Assembly: GCA_946479615.1 (NCBI GenBank)
Contig: CAMLGR010000034.1
Location: 1 to 34,236, forward strand
Direction: 5' to 3'
DNA length: 34,236 bases
Source of the DNA: an uncultured Bacteroidota bacterium
Lineage (GTDB): Bacteria > Bacteroidota > Bacteroidia > Chitinophagales > Chitinophagaceae
Shown: one piece after another, positions 32,374 through 34,236 of the stretch
Numbering within the stretch: position 1 is the first letter of the stretch
How the letters are laid out: each line of letters starts with the position of its first letter
The notes under the pieces: generated by a model
Told to the model about the DNA's origin: nothing
The model's input: only the letters and a program-made list of their open reading frames with translations
Database searches by the model: none
Made by a program: the position numbers and the translations under genes

Positions 32374-34059
32374 ATGGATAATATAGCTATCGCCGATAAT
32401 TTTTCGTTGTTGTCAAAGCTCATGGATATCAATGGAGAGAATTCTTTTAAAACAAAAACCTACTCCATCGCGGCTTATAATATCGAAAACCTGCCGGTTC
32501 AGCTCAGGGACACCCCACGCGAAAATTTGTTCAATTTGAAGGGAATCGGGGAAAGTGTGGGAAAAAAAGTGATAGAAATGCTGGATACGGGAAATTTATC
32601 CGTTTTGCAGGATTATTTATCTAAAACACCCATCGGCGTGGTTGAAATGTTAAACATCAAAGGTATCGGTCCTAAAAAAATTCATACCATCTGGAAAGAG
32701 ATGGAAATAGAATCGATCGGTGAATTATTATATGCCTGTGATGAAAACCGGTTGACACGCTTCAAAGGCTTTGGCGAAAAAACACAACAGAATGTACAGG
32801 AAGCAATCGCTTTTTATTTACAGAACCAGGGCAGCTTTTTATATGCACAGATAGATGCCTTGTTCCCACAGGTAGACCTTTATCTTAAGAAATTATTCTC
32901 TCCCGATACCGTTCATGTCACCGGCGCTTTCCGCCGCCAGGATCTTACTATCGATGAACTCGAATTTATCATTCTCGAAAACAATGATACGATCAAACCG
33001 AAGTTTCAAACGGCACAACCACCCGAACTGCTGGAAGAAACAACCACTGTCCTGCTGTATAAATTAAAAAATGGATTAAAGCTGCGGTTATATACCGGTA
33101 AAAAGAATAAGGCGCAGCAATTGTTTCTTACGACTGGCTCTCCTGCCTTTATCCAGGCTTTCCAGGAACAATTCCCCCAATTAAAATACCCGGAAACGGC
33201 CGCTGAAGGTGATGAACCTGTTTTTGCAGCAGCCGGTATTCAATATATACCGGCCCCGCTCCGGGAAACAGCCACTATCCTGGATAAAGCCGATCAACAT
33301 TCCATCCCCGAACTCATACAACCGGGAGATATCAAAGCGATCATTCATAGTCATAGTAACTGGAGCGATGGTGTGAATACCATTGAAGAAATGGCCAGGG
33401 AATGTATTGCAAAAGGATATGAATATCTCGTTATCTCCGATCACTCCAAAGCAGCGGCCTATGCGCGTGGCCTGACAGAAGAATGCATCCGTGAGCAGCA
33501 TCGCAATATCGATGAGGTCAATCAGAAACTCGCTCCCTTTAAAGTTTTTAAAAGTATCGAGTGTGATATCCTGAATGATGGCAATCTTGATTACATCAAT
33601 GATATACTTGCCAGTTTCGACCTGGTTATCGCGTCCGTACACAGCAACCTGAAAATGACGGAAGAAAAAGCCATGAGCCGGGTCATGAAAGCAATCGCCA
33701 ATCCTTATACTACGATCTTAGGTCACCCGACAGGACGCTTATTATTAAGCCGTAAAGGATACCCGCTCGATCATAAAGCAATCGTCGATGCCTGTGCGGC
33801 TCATGATGTAGTTATTGAGATCAATGCGCACCCGCGCCGGCTGGATATCGATTGGAAATGGATCGGCTATGCGATGGAAAAGAAAGTGCTGCTATCTATC
33901 GACCCCGATGCTCACGCATTGGATGGATATCATGACATCCGGTATGGTGCATTAGCGGCACAAAAAGGCGGGTTGACAAAGGAGTTTAACCTGAGCAGTT
34001 ATTCGTTGAAAGAGTTTGAAGCGTTTTTGAAGGAGAGAAGGAAGAAGAAGAATATATAA
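32374..34059 (+). CDS. PolX-family protein: HhH/Pol-beta-like domain with degenerate polymerase site plus PHP phosphoesterase
   Basis: 561 residues, usual PolX length. 8-kDa/HhH part: LKGIGESVGKKVIEML, IKGIGPKKIHTIWKE, FKGFGEKTQQNVQE. Palm: GAFRRQDLTIDELEFII (184-200) aligns with PolX GSxRRxxxTVGDIDxL, so the catalytic D-x-D is E-x-E (195, 197). The third Asp (VDLR) is replaced in GLKLRLY (Lys236), while TTGS is kept. The PHP domain (320-555) looks intact: HSHSNWSDG (325-333), VISDHSKAAA, SIECDILNDGNLDY, ASVHSNL, LGHPTGRLL, EINAHPRRLDIDW, SIDPDAH. It is therefore probably a metal-dependent 3'-5' exonuclease/AP-processing enzyme without polymerase activity. TACCTTGC just before the start could be its -7. 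Confidence 0.9.
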   Translation: MDNIAIADNFSLLSKLMDINGENSFKTKTYSIAAYNIENLPVQLRDTPRENLFNLKGIGESVGKKVIEMLDTGNLSVLQDYLSKTPIGVVEMLNIKGIGPKKIHTIWKEMEIESIGELLYACDENRLTRFKGFGEKTQQNVQEAIAFYLQNQGSFLYAQIDALFPQVDLYLKKLFSPDTVHVTGAFRRQDLTIDELEFIILENNDTIKPKFQTAQPPELLEETTTVLLYKLKNGLKLRLYTGKKNKAQQLFLTTGSPAFIQAFQEQFPQLKYPETAAEGDEPVFAAAGIQYIPAPLRETATILDKADQHSIPELIQPGDIKAIIHSHSNWSDGVNTIEEMARECIAKGYEYLVISDHSKAAAYARGLTEECIREQHRNIDEVNQKLAPFKVFKSIECDILNDGNLDYINDILASFDLVIASVHSNLKMTEEKAMSRVMKAIANPYTTILGHPTGRLLLSRKGYPLDHKAIVDACAAHDVVIEINAHPRRLDIDWKWIGYAMEKKVLLSIDPDAHALDGYHDIRYGALAAQKGGLTKEFNLSSYSLKEFEAFLKERRKKKNI

Positions 34060-34113
34060 ACGATGCTGTCTTATCAGGGCCTGGCGAATGTGGGCCCTAT
34101 AATAGTTTACCAG

Positions 34114-34177
34114 GCGTCCCGATGGGACGCATTCCTCATTTTGTTAGTGTTACCGATCAGTTGTCCCTACGGGACAA
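34114..34177. repeat. pair of REP-like hairpins (GTCCC/GGGAC)
   Basis: GCGTCCC-GAT-GGGACGC (34114-34130) and TTGTCCC-TAC-GGGACAA (34161-34177): two perfect 7-bp hairpins with the same core and 30 bp between them. They are similar in size to REP/BIME elements moved by RAYT transposases. The unit may continue past the window. Confidence 0.6.
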
Positions 34178-34236
34178 AGAAGCGTTGATGATTATGTTTT
34201 ACCTGCTATTTTTATTTAATGGCGGGAAAATGCTGT

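Noticed and set aside
33181..33642. 153-codon minus-strand frame inside the PolX-like gene
   Set aside because: Antisense to the intact PHP domain motifs.
1..34236. CRISPR arrays, insertion sequences, rRNA or tRNA genes
   Set aside because: No regularly spaced identical repeats, no transposase, and no tRNA-like T-arm other than that of tmRNA were seen.

Overview
The window looks like chromosomal DNA of a Bacteroidota bacterium, most likely from the Chitinophagaceae side of the phylum. The basis is the TAnnTTTG promoter elements, the near absence of strong Shine-Dalgarno sites, lipoproteins with short lipoboxes, a TonB-dependent-receptor-type barrel, a GH3-family adenylating enzyme, a tmRNA tag ending in NTQYAMAA, and the dxr-rseP pair. 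The genus is not fixed by anything I can see.

Layout. 1-5,000 (minus strand): a tripartite RND efflux operon (adaptor, pump, outer-membrane factor cut by the window edge). 5,150-8,460: small or decayed genes, namely a secreted hypothetical, a short MreB-like fragment protein, an ABC permease gene gutted by an internal deletion, a GNAT acetyltransferase and an NTF2-like lipoprotein. 8,680-13,085: a DrrAB-type ABC exporter and an outer-membrane beta-barrel receptor. 13,165-26,304: an accessory block of mostly unnamed genes. 26,430-34,059: housekeeping genes, namely tmRNA, rseP, dxr, a GH3-like enzyme, rplU-rpmA, a 28-residue Lys/Ala-rich protein and a PolX-like PHP protein. The extreme right end holds two REP-like hairpins.

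The accessory block is the main interest. It contains a TPR lipoprotein histidine kinase with an overlapping LuxR-like response regulator, small membrane and secreted proteins, and two divergent minus-strand paralogues that share a conserved N-terminal domain and carry different C-termini. It ends in a tight seven-gene membrane operon (20,123-26,304): a beta-rich hypothetical, two DUF4407-type membrane/coiled-coil proteins, a DnaJ-TM-transglutaminase-like fusion, a 4-TM protein, a voltage-gated K+ channel with a full S4, and a Cys-rich membrane miniprotein. The palindrome TACGG-N4-CCGTA occurs three times in the block: inside the kinase gene ahead of the regulator, right after the regulator, and ahead of the seven-gene operon. 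In all three a TAnnTT -7 element begins the same distance downstream (21 bp after the extended 16-bp palindrome). I infer that the regulator controls itself, the SHOCT-protein unit and the channel/DUF4407 operon, which together would form one signal-responsive membrane system.

A second pattern is the set of intergenic hairpins built from short reiterated words. At least five spacers carry one, each with its own word.
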